A stretch of 34,405 nt of DNA. It comes from Desulfatibacillum alkenivorans DSM 16219. GTDB taxonomy: Bacteria; Desulfobacterota; Desulfobacteria; Desulfobacterales; Desulfatibacillaceae. Shown here piece by piece: positions 1-8,510 of this stretch; position 1 is the first letter of the stretch, and each line of letters opens with the position of its first letter. Position numbers and translations under genes: made by a program. The DNA lies in the NCBI RefSeq assembly GCF_900142135.1, contig NZ_FQZU01000052.1, positions 1-34,405 on the forward strand, read 5' to 3'. The notes under the pieces were generated by a model, which ran no database searches, was not told the DNA's origin, and saw only the letters and a program-made list of their open reading frames with translations.

Positions 1-1
1 T

Positions 2-55
2 GAGGATTCTTCCCTGGCCATCCTGGAGGGGGCGATGAGTCCGCCGGACTCCTAA
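2..55 (+). CDS. C-terminal tail of an upstream gene (partial)
   Basis: The frame beginning at base 2 stays open for 17 codons and ends at the TAA at 53-55. It reads as an acidic-to-neutral tail ending in SPPDS, and an A-run follows the stop. Another frame is open across the window edge, so this is only a plausible gene end. No family can be named from so short a piece. Confidence 0.3.
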   Translation, partial: EDSSLAILEGAMSPPDS

Positions 56-219
56 AAAAAGGGCTGAAACGCCCTGAAATGTTCAAACCACCCCTCCGGC
101 AAATCCAATCGCGGATTTTGGGCCTATATTGACTTATCGGCAGGGGCGTGAAAAAAATGAATGCTGCGGCCCGTTTCAGCGGGTCCGGAAACAGGATTCG
201 GACTTTGAAAGAAGATGCA

Positions 220-1389
220 ATGACCTCCATTATACAAATAAAAGCCGGCTGGCTGATCGACGGAACAAGCGCTCCAGCCGCTGAAAATGTCATTTTAACC
301 ATTGAAAACGGCGTGATCAAAAGCCTGGACCATGCCGGGCCAAAGGAATCCGCCTCCATTTTGGATTATTCCGGCTGCACCATCCTGCCGGGTTTGACCG
401 ACGCCCACGTGCATTTGGTCATGTCCGGAACCACGGACATGGCAATCCGGGAAACCCAGCTTTTCGTCGCTTACGAAAAATCCGCGCCGGTCATTGAGCG
501 GCATCTCAAGGAGTCTTTGAAAAGCGGCGTGACTTCCATCCGCGACGGCGGCGACTGGGGCGGCCACGCCCTTCGCTTCGTCCGGGAGAATGGGGACATT
601 CCGGTCATGGCCAAATGCGCAGGCAAGGCGTGGAGGGCGGACAAACGCTACGGCAAGCTGGTGGGGCGTCCTCCCAAAGACGGCCAAACCCTGGCCGGGG
701 CCATCGCCGAAGACGGACAAAACCCGGATTTTATCAAGGTGGTGGGCTCGGGACTCAACAGCCTGATCGAGTTCGGCAAGCAAACGCCGCCCCAGTTCTC
801 CCGGGAGGAGCTGTCCCAGGCCGTGCAGGCCGCAAAGAAACTGGGCCTGGAGATCATGATCCACGCCAACGGGGACGAGCCCGTGCGCATCGCCGTGGAA
901 GCCGGATGCCAGTCCGTGGAGCACGGCTTTTTCATGGGCCAAGACAACCTGAAGCGCATGGCCGACAACGGAACCGTGTGGGTCCCCACCGCCGTCACCA
1001 TGGAGGGCTACGCCCAATCCATCCTGGACGACGACCCGAAAAAGGCCGGCGCCCTGAAAAACCTGGACGCCCAGATGGAACTCATCTCCCAGGCCCGGGA
1101 ACTGGGGGTTACCATGGCTTTGGGCACGGACGCCGGCAGCACCGGCGTGCATCACGGAAGATCCCTATGGCGCGAGATGGCCTTGTTTATGAAGGCGGGA
1201 TTTTCCTTGGAAGAGGTGATTTGCGCCGCGGCCAAGAACGGCGCAGACCTGTTGGGGTTGAACGATCAGGGAACCATTGCTCCCTGCAAGGCCGCAACCC
1301 TGGTTATGGCCAAGGGCTCGCCCCAAGACCTGCCCGCCAGCCTGCAGCAACCCGCCGCCGTTATGGTGCGAGGAAAACAGGTTGTTTAA
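220..1389 (+). CDS. Metal-dependent amidohydrolase (imidazolonepropionase/Xaa-Pro dipeptidase-like)
   Basis: A cytosolic hydrolase of the amidohydrolase superfamily, probably binuclear and acting on an amide or cyclic amide bond; the substrate cannot be read from sequence. Numbered from the ATG at 220 (389 aa), the metal-ligand set is complete: DAHVH (H63, H65), a candidate carboxylated lysine K173 in FIKVVGSG, H215 in IHANGD, H235 in VEHG, and D304 in GTDAG. The N-terminal beta segment and the C-terminal composite-sheet strand are both present, so it looks full length. The frame is open upstream to a GTG at 148, but those 24 residues do not resemble the family, so 220 is preferred. It stands alone, followed by a hairpin that overlaps its stop codon. 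Confidence 0.85.
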   Translation: MTSIIQIKAGWLIDGTSAPAAENVILTIENGVIKSLDHAGPKESASILDYSGCTILPGLTDAHVHLVMSGTTDMAIRETQLFVAYEKSAPVIERHLKESLKSGVTSIRDGGDWGGHALRFVRENGDIPVMAKCAGKAWRADKRYGKLVGRPPKDGQTLAGAIAEDGQNPDFIKVVGSGLNSLIEFGKQTPPQFSREELSQAVQAAKKLGLEIMIHANGDEPVRIAVEAGCQSVEHGFFMGQDNLKRMADNGTVWVPTAVTMEGYAQSILDDDPKKAGALKNLDAQMELISQARELGVTMALGTDAGSTGVHHGRSLWREMALFMKAGFSLEEVICAAAKNGADLLGLNDQGTIAPCKAATLVMAKGSPQDLPASLQQPAAVMVRGKQVV

Positions 1390-1419
1390 GGCCCTTGTTT
1401 GAAAATGGGGCCTTAAACA
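1383..1419 (+). terminator. 12-bp perfect hairpin overlapping the amidohydrolase stop codon
   Basis: TGTTTAAGGCCC at 1383-1394 pairs perfectly with GGGCCTTAAACA at 1408-1419 around a 13-nt loop. The TAA stop lies inside the left arm. No T-run follows, so it is either a weak intrinsic terminator or an mRNA 3'-end stabiliser. Confidence 0.5.
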
Positions 1420-1426
1420 TCTCCCT

Positions 1427-1494
1427 CCGCCCGCCGGCCATGCCGGACCTTGATTATCCTCTCCGGCCGCGCCTTTTGCGCTGACGCGCCCAGG
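1427..1494 (+). repeat. Dispersed 68-bp intergenic repeat, copy A
   Basis: Aligns without gaps to 27195-27262 in the same orientation with 60 of 68 bases identical by hand count. The last 30 bases, which include the GCGCCTTTTGCGC mini-hairpin, are identical. Both copies lie in non-coding DNA downstream of a gene. A non-coding mobile or REP-like element is the simplest reading. Confidence 0.75.
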
Positions 1495-1536
1495 CAAAAA
1501 AAGCCTTGCCTGGGTTGCCCTGGTTGAGGGGCGCCC
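1489..1536 (+). repeat. Hairpin plus conserved GC-rich tail
   Basis: CCCAGGCAA (1489-1497) pairs perfectly with TTGCCTGGG (1506-1514). The following GCCCTGGTTGAGGGGCGCCC at 1517-1536 recurs, with one extra G, at 6989-7009 directly after another strong hairpin. The hairpin-plus-tail layout therefore repeats at two gene ends in the window. Confidence 0.55.
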
Positions 1537-1770
1537 ATGTTATCAATGCAGCCAGAAGGCTATACAACTGCATTTGCTTATCCATCCCAGGAAAATGGCC
1601 TCATATTTTCCGAATACTTTTTTGTCGACATTTTTTCCTTTCCCCTCGTCATATCATTCAAAACCGGTTAGCTGTGCAAGACGGGAAGCGCGGCCGCGGC
1701 CTTTGAAAAAATGGAGTGCATTCAATCACAAACGTTTTGTTCCAAAAACTGAAATACTGAGAGGTGAACC

Positions 1771-2088
1771 ATGCAAAGAAAATGGAAAATGACGGGGCTG
1801 GCCATGGTATGCGCTTTGGCGCTGGCGGCGGGAAGCGCCTATGCAGGTCCTGTGGGAAAAGTCCAGGCAAGGCAAATGGGCAGAATTCACCAGGGCGTGA
1901 AGTCCGGGCAGTTGACGCCCGGCGAAGCCAGGGCTTTGGCTCATCAGCAAAGGATGATCAGGCAAACCAAAAGGGCTTTCCTTTGCGACGGCCGCCTTGT
2001 TCCCTATGAGCGCGCCGTCCTTCGCAACATGCAGCAGCGGGCAAGTGCAAACATCGCATGGAAAAAGCATAACGGGCGCCATCGTTAA
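1771..2088 (+). CDS. Small exported protein of unknown function
   Basis: A 105-residue protein with a clear Sec signal peptide: MQRKWK, a hydrophobic core near residues 8-20, and an AYA-G type cleavage site near residue 25. The mature part is short, helical and strongly basic, with RIHQGVKSGQLTPGEA followed by DGRLVPYERAVL. It ends in a histidine/arginine-rich KHNGRHR tail. This layout matches a widespread family of small periplasmic proteins whose role is not known to me. The ribosome site GAGAGGTG lies just before the ATG. It has its own terminator-like hairpin downstream and is probably monocistronic. Confidence 0.8.
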   Translation: MQRKWKMTGLAMVCALALAAGSAYAGPVGKVQARQMGRIHQGVKSGQLTPGEARALAHQQRMIRQTKRAFLCDGRLVPYERAVLRNMQQRASANIAWKKHNGRHR

Positions 2089-2111
2089 TATCCCTAATAC
2101 CGTTTGATTGC

Positions 2112-2147
2112 GGGAGCGCCGGCGAATTTCAAACCGCCGGCGCCCCC
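2112..2147 (+). terminator. 13-bp GC-rich hairpin after the small exported protein
   Basis: GGGAGCGCCGGCG (2112-2124) pairs with CGCCGGCGCCCCC (2135-2147) with one mismatch and a 10-nt loop, 24 bases after the stop at 2088. No T-tract follows. The remaining 2148-2385 is AT-rich and shows no gene. Confidence 0.55.
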
Positions 2148-2385
2148 TGCGGCGTATGATAATCAACTATCCTTCCATAAAACTCAGCGAAGTCTGGATC
2201 AAATCCCAATTAATTCCTATTTTTTATGCAACCGTATATTTCAAGGTATGTGATTATAACTAATTGAATTAAAGGGTTTTTATTGATATATTGAATGCTC
2301 TTGCCATGGAGGCGTATATTGTGATACAAACAATCCAATACCAGTCTAAACAGTAATAAATAACATTTTTAGGCGGCTGCTGCCA

Positions 2386-3075
2386 TTGTTCTCCAAAGCG
2401 AAAATAGTATGGAGCGCAGGCCTTGTGATGTTGTGCGCGTATTTGTGGTGGGGCGTCTTCGCCGCCAGTACACAAGAGGCGCCCGTCCCTTTAAAATCCT
2501 CCAACCCCGCGATTGTGCGCCAAATGCAAGGCGTCTTAATGGAGGCCGGAATTTCCGGCGAGCATGTTGTTTCCATATCGGCGGACAGGGTTGTTATGGA
2601 AAAGATACAAATGGGCCCTGTGCGCTTTGGGCTGAGGAGCACGGCCCGGTTGGAAAACGCCGGAATCAAAGTTTTCGGCGGCTTCAATCCGGGCAACCCG
2701 CAGCCAGGGCGGCGGCCCAGCTTTTCAGGCCTGTTTTCCAGGGATCCATCTAAAGAGCTTACCGGGTTTGCAAGGGCTGTTCCGTTATTTTTCAAACCCT
2801 TGCGCATGGATTTTTATTCCGGCGAAATTCCCATGGCAGGCATTTCGGCAGGGGCTGCCGTTTTGGATATGGACCGGCGGGTTATCGCCTTTTCAAAGCA
2901 TGTTGTGGTTCGCTCGGAAGGAAGAAGGCTGACAGCCGAGAGAGCGGAGTTTTCGCCGGAAACGGGGGAACTTTTCATTCCGGGACCCTACAAATTAAGG
3001 ACCGCGCAGGGAGTCTGTTCCGGAGATTGCCTTAAAACCGACGTTTTGCTCCAAGGCGATTGGTCTTCATCATGA
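2386..3075 (+). CDS. Membrane-anchored protein with LptC-like periplasmic part
   Basis: A protein of 229 aa starting at TTG, with AGGCGG about nine bases upstream; no in-frame ATG precedes the hydrophobic segment. Residues 5-25 form one transmembrane anchor (VWSAGLVMLCAYLWWGVFAA), so the rest should be periplasmic. The C-terminal third (VIAFSKHVVVRSEGRRLTAERAEF and onward) has the alternating beta pattern of LptC/OstA-type jellyroll proteins of lipopolysaccharide transport. That resemblance is my inference from pattern, not a confident family call. It ends 55 bases before the large secreted protein at 3131 and is probably cotranscribed with it. Confidence 0.55.
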   Translation: MFSKAKIVWSAGLVMLCAYLWWGVFAASTQEAPVPLKSSNPAIVRQMQGVLMEAGISGEHVVSISADRVVMEKIQMGPVRFGLRSTARLENAGIKVFGGFNPGNPQPGRRPSFSGLFSRDPSKELTGFARAVPLFFKPLRMDFYSGEIPMAGISAGAAVLDMDRRVIAFSKHVVVRSEGRRLTAERAEFSPETGELFIPGPYKLRTAQGVCSGDCLKTDVLLQGDWSSS

Positions 3076-3130
3076 TCAGATGCAAATCACTCGTAAGGCT
3101 CTTAAATGCAAAGAGGGAACGGCAAAGATT

Positions 3131-6100
3131 ATGATTAAGAATCGAATTTGGTCCAACACAATAGCCGGTTTATTCATCATTTTATTCATTTTGACGGCTC
3201 CTTATTGCGCATGGGCCGAAGCTTCCGGGGATTCCCAGGCTTTAACGGACGAGGGGCGGGCGTTGTTTTTCAATCACGGCGAACCCGAGTATTCCAAAGT
3301 TCTGGCGGCTCACGAAAAGTTCGAGGCCGCGGTCGCAAATGACTCCGCCAACCAGGAGGCCCGGTTATTTCTCGCCGGGTCCAGGCTGGCGGCGTTCATG
3401 CTGGAGCAGGGGAGCGGAGCCGGGTTTGAGACCTTGCGGGACCTGATGGAAGCCTTTGGCATGCATCGCAATAGCGAGGAAGACCCGGGAGAAGCTCCCT
3501 ACAGCTTATCCCCCGGCGTTCAAACGGAGGAAGGCGTTATTTTGCCCCGCGTAACGCCGGGCGGAGAAGACGTGCGCGTTTTCCTCCACGGCGCCTTTGT
3601 GGAAACAATCGACGCCTCCCTGGCGGACCTGGACGCAATTGACTCTTCCCTGGTAGTGGAATTAACGCCGGATGAATTGGGCGATCCCCTCGGGCTGGGA
3701 TGCGAAATGGACCATGGCGACGTCCTGGCTTTCAAAGCGGGGCTGAACCTGATGAAGTCCGTGCTGCTGATCGCTTCCGCCTATAACATGGATGTGGATA
3801 TTCGGGCCTTGGTTGCACTCAGCAACGCCGGAATTTTCCAGTTTCAAAGGGACGTAATAGACGCCTATCAGGATTTTGGAGAACTGCTTCCCGCGGGCGC
3901 GGTTTCGGCGGATGGAAAAGCGATCCTCGCCCGGGCGAAGACATCCTTTCTGGCGGGCTTGAATGCGGCCCAGGAAGCCCATAGCTTTATTCTTGCGGAG
4001 TACGAAGGCGGGGTTGACGATCAAGGCGACGAATTTCTTTTTATAGGCTCGGAAGAAGAAAAGCGCTTGCTGGAAACGGGCGACAAGGTCATTCAGGATC
4101 TGAAAGACTCGCTGCTCGACAACACGGAATTCGTCTACACCCATAGCATGGAAGCATGGATCTTGACCGACTCCCGGCAGTGGCCGGGCTGGGAGCTTTC
4201 CCTGGAGCTTGAAAGGGACCAGGACGGGGTATTGATATCCGGCAATTCCTATATCCGTCAGTTCGGCGCTGACATGGACGACCCTCCCCCCAATGACGAT
4301 TTTGGCGACGCCCTGGCTCTCACAGGATCATCCGGCGCAGCCTGGGGCCATAACGCCAACGCATCCTCCGAGGCCGGCGAGCCTTCCCACGCAGGGCATT
4401 TGGACGCCTCTGTATGGTGGACATGGACGGCGCCGGAATCCGGAAGTTATTTTTTCAAGGTCTACGACGCCTATTGCGATACGGTTTTGGCTGTGTACAC
4501 AGGAAACTCCGTGGACGGACTCACGGAAGCCGCCTCCAACGACAACCCTAACGGAAACGATGGATGGAACGGAAGCGAGCTGTTCTTTTCAGCATCAGCC
4601 GGGGTTGTGTATCACATTGCCGTGGATTCAAAATCCTGCCGGGACGAATTTTACCTCACCTGGGATAAGGAATTGAATTTTGAACCAAACCTGCATAGGC
4701 CCCAAGTCTTTTTAGGCTCCTACGAATGCCGGATAGGACGCTTCAACCCGGACGGTGAAGATCCCATCGTCACAAACGGGGATTCCATCCCCCACTGGGA
4801 GATTTTAAAAACAGCCGGCGCCGCGGACGGTTTTACCGGAACCTACACCTTTTCAGGCCCCGCATGGCTGCCCTGCCAGGGGACCGTCCAGGGAACCCGC
4901 GTTTCCCAAAATACGGAAACCCAAGCCTATGACCTGAACCGGCTATTCGGAAACACGGGCAAGGATCCCCTCGACGTTCGGGATTCGCTTCCCGAATGGG
5001 ATTCCAGCAATGACTTGATTGGAGGGAGTTTTGGCGGAAACCCCGTCTTGAACGGCACCCTGCGCGACGCACTCACCAATGATGATTTGACCAGGCTGCT
5101 GGAACTCCAGCCGGGGGGAGATTTCACCATTCCAACCCTGCCCATTGTCATTGACGGAGATCCCGGCGACTGGACCCAGGACGCGTTGGTCTTTACGGAC
5201 CCCTCGGGAGATGGAAACAGCCCCGCCGGGACGGACCTGAAAGACGTCTACCTTGCCTATGACGGCGCCGGGAATCTATGCGCCGCCATGACCACCTATG
5301 ACGGAAGCCCCAGCGGGTATAATTACAGGCTGGCATTCATCAATCCGGTCACAAGCGTTTCCGCCTGCTTGTATGCAGACCGTAACAATGACGGGGGAGT
5401 GATTGCATGGCGCGCCTATTGCTCCCGGTATTTCGGTTACGGCGGGACCGGACCTTATGACGCCGCCGCCGGAGACTCGTTCATTGAATTCCGGGCGCCG
5501 CTGCCGGTTTTGGACAATATCTCCGGAGGCGTCAGCGGCTCCACGCTGCGGGCGGCCATATACGCGGACGATAACAACACGCACGTACGCGTGGATGCCA
5601 ACGGCGTTATCACAGGCGAAATTTCGTGCGGCGATTGCGCAAGAAAATCCGCTGAGGGCAGGATATACATCTACGCTTATTCCAGCGGCGACCTGTCCAC
5701 GGCCGCGCTTCTGGCCAGCGCCTATGTGGACGGTCCCGGAGCCTACACCCTGGAGGGCCTGCCCGTAGGCCAGGAAGTGTATCTTTATGCGATTTACGAT
5801 GCGGACGGAACCGGCGTAAAAAATTTCGGGGACATCCAGGGCGACTCCCTGGGCCAGACCATCGTTACCCAGGAGGGAACGGTTTCCGGCATTGTCATTA
5901 ATCTGGACGATTTATTGGACGAAAACGATATCCGGACCGGCGGCGAGGTGTACCGGGTGTACGGCAGCACAACCTGGAGCACGGCTGAATGCACGGAAGG
6001 CGGCGTGGACGAAGTTCCGTGGGGCGATGGATGGACCTTGCTGGGCAAGGGGAAATCCACCCAGACCATGGCCGTGGACAAAGCCTGCACCGCCATTCTC

Positions 6101-6931
6101 ATCGTCTGGGGAGAGGAGCCCCGATTCTATCTGGACGCCTTTACCGATGAAATTGCAAACGCCCACTTCGTTCAAGAAGACGGAAGATGCTACAGCACAT
6201 CCTCTCTCAGCCATCCCGAGTTTTTGGAAAACGCCCCTGACGCCCATGGCGCCTGGACCACAGGGCCGGGCTATGCTTTGTTTTCCATGCCCGGCGGAAC
6301 GAATGCACTGGATAACGGCGCAGGTTCTTTAAAAATCACTTTGGTCGCCGGCCAATGGGGGGACGTCAACGGCGACGGCGGCGTGGGCCTGTCCGATGCG
6401 GCCGCAGCCATGCAAATAGCAACCAAGACGTCCAAAGCATACACCCCCGGTCCCCTCAGCGACTGCGACGGGAGCGGAAGCCTTGGGCTGGCCGACGCCC
6501 TGATTGTCATGAATCGCGAGGCGGGCGTGTACAGGCCGGAGCCCATCCGAACCGTCGCCTTGCTTGACGATCAAAGCCTGGATTTTTCAACAGGCGAAGT
6601 AAATCCCGCCAGCCAGGCCGACCTTCTGGTGCAGAATGACAACCCCTTTGTGGAATGCAATCTCTTCGGCCTCGTTTCCGGCGGCGGCATGGAATGCCAT
6701 TATTTGCTGTCCCAAGAGGATTTTCAGGCCATGTGCGCTTCCAAAGAAGTTTTTGATGAATGCATTCCGTACACCATAGCCTGGAATGTGCATCATGACG
6801 CGGGAAAACGGATTCAGTTCGTCAGAACCCAGGAAGGGTTCTACGCCTTGATATTCCTGAGAGCCTATGACGGAAACTCCCTGACCATCGATTATGTGTA
6901 CCCCTACGGCGCCTACTCCTGGCTGCCCTAA
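3131..6931 (+). CDS. Large secreted multidomain protein with dockerin-like C-terminal region
   Basis: A predicted exported protein of 1266 aa from the ATG at 3131. AGAGGGA lies upstream, and this start puts the signal peptide MIKNRIWSNTIAGLFIILFI...AWA at the very N-terminus; the frame is open back to 3080. Order of parts: helical, TPR-like residues about 30-330; a PPC-like beta domain at about 383-510 (SVWWTWTAPESGSY...DTVLAVYTG); a DOMON/CBM9-like domain at about 673-820 (VIDGDPGDW...DLKDVYLAYDG); a carboxypeptidase-regulatory-like domain at about 836-928 with DADGTG; and a dockerin-like pair of calcium loops at about 1075-1133 (D1078-V-N-G-D-G, then DCDGSGSLGLADAL). About 130 residues follow the dockerin region. 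No catalytic motif is visible. Binding to polysaccharide or a cell-surface role is inference. Confidence 0.8.
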   Translation: MIKNRIWSNTIAGLFIILFILTAPYCAWAEASGDSQALTDEGRALFFNHGEPEYSKVLAAHEKFEAAVANDSANQEARLFLAGSRLAAFMLEQGSGAGFETLRDLMEAFGMHRNSEEDPGEAPYSLSPGVQTEEGVILPRVTPGGEDVRVFLHGAFVETIDASLADLDAIDSSLVVELTPDELGDPLGLGCEMDHGDVLAFKAGLNLMKSVLLIASAYNMDVDIRALVALSNAGIFQFQRDVIDAYQDFGELLPAGAVSADGKAILARAKTSFLAGLNAAQEAHSFILAEYEGGVDDQGDEFLFIGSEEEKRLLETGDKVIQDLKDSLLDNTEFVYTHSMEAWILTDSRQWPGWELSLELERDQDGVLISGNSYIRQFGADMDDPPPNDDFGDALALTGSSGAAWGHNANASSEAGEPSHAGHLDASVWWTWTAPESGSYFFKVYDAYCDTVLAVYTGNSVDGLTEAASNDNPNGNDGWNGSELFFSASAGVVYHIAVDSKSCRDEFYLTWDKELNFEPNLHRPQVFLGSYECRIGRFNPDGEDPIVTNGDSIPHWEILKTAGAADGFTGTYTFSGPAWLPCQGTVQGTRVSQNTETQAYDLNRLFGNTGKDPLDVRDSLPEWDSSNDLIGGSFGGNPVLNGTLRDALTNDDLTRLLELQPGGDFTIPTLPIVIDGDPGDWTQDALVFTDPSGDGNSPAGTDLKDVYLAYDGAGNLCAAMTTYDGSPSGYNYRLAFINPVTSVSACLYADRNNDGGVIAWRAYCSRYFGYGGTGPYDAAAGDSFIEFRAPLPVLDNISGGVSGSTLRAAIYADDNNTHVRVDANGVITGEISCGDCARKSAEGRIYIYAYSSGDLSTAALLASAYVDGPGAYTLEGLPVGQEVYLYAIYDADGTGVKNFGDIQGDSLGQTIVTQEGTVSGIVINLDDLLDENDIRTGGEVYRVYGSTTWSTAECTEGGVDEVPWGDGWTLLGKGKSTQTMAVDKACTAILIVWGEEPRFYLDAFTDEIANAHFVQEDGRCYSTSSLSHPEFLENAPDAHGAWTTGPGYALFSMPGGTNALDNGAGSLKITLVAGQWGDVNGDGGVGLSDAAAAMQIATKTSKAYTPGPLSDCDGSGSLGLADALIVMNREAGVYRPEPIRTVALLDDQSLDFSTGEVNPASQADLLVQNDNPFVECNLFGLVSGGGMECHYLLSQEDFQAMCASKEVFDECIPYTIAWNVHHDAGKRIQFVRTQEGFYALIFLRAYDGNSLTIDYVYPYGAYSWLP

Positions 6932-6963
6932 GCTGCACGCACTATACAAATTCATCTTCCTTG

Positions 6964-6995
6964 CCAGGGCGGTCCACTTTTCCGGACCGCCCTGG
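6964..6995 (+). terminator. Strong 12-bp hairpin after the secreted protein
   Basis: CCAGGGCGGTCC (6964-6975) and GGACCGCCCTGG (6984-6995) are perfect complements with an 8-nt loop, 33 bases after the stop. The tail 6989-7009 is shared with 1517-1536. Confidence 0.65.
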
Positions 6996-7419
6996 TTGAG
7001 GGGGCGCCCGGGTTGTTATGGAATGATGCAGGTTGTGCAGTTGCTTTTGGTTTTTTCACCCAAGGAAGATTCTTGCCGCCAAGGGAAGGCATGGAGCCAA
7101 AAAGGTTTCGGGCGGCTCAGGCAATGCTTCCTGAAAAGCCTCTTTCCGAACACGGGCGTCGGTGCTCGGTCAATACAAAAATTTGAACACTCGGACATTT
7201 TTTATTGACAACGATATAGATACTGTGGTTTGTTTTTAGTCGAACAACGTCATTGTTCTTTTTTTTGGCCCCGCGACCGACCAGGCGTCCGGTAAACAGG
7301 ACGGACGGCCGGTCGAGGCCGCCAAACCCCGAAACGCTCCTATTCAGGCCTTGTTTTCACATCGGGCGCAAGGGGATTCTCCAAGCTGAAAAAACATTCC
7401 AAGCCCATACGGAGCGCCC
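6996..7419. other. Intergenic region upstream of the TetR gene
   Basis: It starts with the conserved hairpin tail and then shows no convincing gene. The stretch 7180-7260 is AT-rich and probably contains the operon promoter. TTGACA at 7205 has no properly spaced -10 box, so I do not mark a promoter. An inverted repeat at 7274-7315 may be the operator. Confidence 0.5.
7274..7315. promoter_or_regulatory. Candidate TetR operator
   Basis: CGACCG at 7274-7279 mirrors CGGTCG at 7310-7315. Inside them GTCC and GGAC flank an AT-containing centre (GTAAAC). The imperfect palindrome lies about 105 bases before the TetR start, where an autoregulatory site would be expected. Support is symmetry and position only. 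Confidence 0.35.
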
Positions 7420-8037
7420 ATGCCCCCAATCCCCGAACTGGAAGAAATCCGCCGCAAACAGATCATTGACGCCGCGCTGCTCACCATATCCAACAAAGGG
7501 TACGCCAAGGCCACCATGGCGGAAATCGCCCAGGCGGCCAATATGTCCAAGGGCGGGCTGGCCCATTATTTTAAAACCAAACGGGAGCTTTTTCAGGAGG
7601 CTTTCACCGAGTTTTACCGTATGATTTTTGAAAGGGTGGAGCGCGAGGCCGCGGAGATAGAAGATCCCATGGACAAGCTCCTGGGTTTTGAAAGCCTGTT
7701 TGACGCCGGCGACCCGGACGTGGTGTGGGGATATCCGCTCTTGTTTGACTGCATGTCCGTGGCCGGGCGGGACCCCGAGTATCGCGTGCTGTTCAGCGAC
7801 TGGGTGGACAAGTGGGTGGATCTTTTATCCCGGATTATCCGGGAGGGCATGGAGGCCGGCATATTTTCCCCGCTCAAGCCCGAACCCATGGCCCGGGCCA
7901 TATCCGCCGTGTACCAGGGGATAGCCACAAGATGGTTTTTGGCCAGGAAGGACCACAGCCGGGACTGGGCTTTGGAGTCGTACCATAACGCCATCCGGGG
8001 GCTTATGGCCCCTTATATAATTGCCAATCACACATAA
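7420..8037 (+). CDS. TetR/AcrR-family transcriptional regulator
   Basis: A DNA-binding repressor of 205 aa. Its N-terminal helix-turn-helix is at about residues 27-52 (TMAEIAQAANMSKGGLAHYFKTKRELF), including the signature YFKTK turn. The C-terminal ligand domain of about 140 residues is of normal length; the spacing recalls the BetI/FadR-like TetR groups that respond to acyl-CoA or related metabolites. GGAGCG precedes the ATG. It is the first gene of the acyl-CoA operon, 62 bases before the SCP2-like gene, so it most likely represses the operon and itself, with the pathway acyl-CoA as inducer. The inducer is inference. Confidence 0.9.
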   Translation: MPPIPELEEIRRKQIIDAALLTISNKGYAKATMAEIAQAANMSKGGLAHYFKTKRELFQEAFTEFYRMIFERVEREAAEIEDPMDKLLGFESLFDAGDPDVVWGYPLLFDCMSVAGRDPEYRVLFSDWVDKWVDLLSRIIREGMEAGIFSPLKPEPMARAISAVYQGIATRWFLARKDHSRDWALESYHNAIRGLMAPYIIANHT

Positions 8038-8099
8038 CCCTGCACATCGGTTTGGAGGGATCTCAACCTTGCCGAGCCGGATAAACAAAAGGAGGAGAC

Positions 8100-8495
8100 A
8101 TGCCGATATTCGAAAGTACGGAAAAAATGTACGAAGTCCTGGGGGGGCTGTTTACCGGTCTGATGAACGACGAGGAAGTTCTGGAAAAGGCCTTGAAAGC
8201 CAATATCACCATTTTATTCAATATTTCCGAGCCCAGCGGCCAGATTTGGCTGGATCCCAAAAGCCAGGGCGTCATTTGCGGCAAGGCCGACCTCAAGCCG
8301 GACGTCACCATGGATCTCTCCGGCGACACTTGCCACAATTTTTGGCTGAAAAACATTTCCCTGCCCGTCGCCATCGCCAAAAGAAAGGTCAAGACCAAGG
8401 GGCCTCTGCCCAAGGTGCTCAAGCTCCTGCCCCTGCTCAAGCCCGCCCACGAAGCCTATCCCGAAATCGCCAAAGCCAACAATCTTCCCCTCTAA
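8100..8495 (+). CDS. SCP2 sterol-binding domain protein
   Basis: A stand-alone SCP2-type domain of 131 aa. Typical features are the alternating strands around FNISEPSGQIWLDPKSQGV and the DVTMDLSGDTCHNFWL segment that lines the lipid tunnel. Such domains carry hydrophobic acyl or sterol-like ligands. It has a very strong ribosome site (AAAGGAGGAGAC before the ATG) and lies 15 bases ahead of the acyl-CoA dehydrogenase, so it probably presents a bulky hydrophobic substrate or CoA ester to the pathway. There is no signal peptide, so it is cytosolic. Confidence 0.8.
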   Translation: MPIFESTEKMYEVLGGLFTGLMNDEEVLEKALKANITILFNISEPSGQIWLDPKSQGVICGKADLKPDVTMDLSGDTCHNFWLKNISLPVAIAKRKVKTKGPLPKVLKLLPLLKPAHEAYPEIAKANNLPL

Positions 8496-8510
8496 TCCAA
8501 GGAGCCCTGC

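Larger units (their letters stand above)
1390..1770. other. Intergenic region: repeats and hairpins, no gene seen
   Basis: This gap holds the right arm of the hairpin at 1383-1419, dispersed repeat copy A (1427-1494), a second hairpin (1489-1514) and a GC-rich tail shared with 6989-7009. Further on, GGAAAAT at 1590-1596 and ATTTTCC at 1605-1611 form a small inverted repeat that could be an operator for the exported-protein gene at 1771. The short open frames here have neither ribosome sites nor protein-like composition. Confidence 0.6.

Noticed and set aside
7205-7240. Promoter built on TTGACA at 7205
   Set aside because: No -10-like box at 16-18 bases spacing; nearby ATATAGATACT is much too close.
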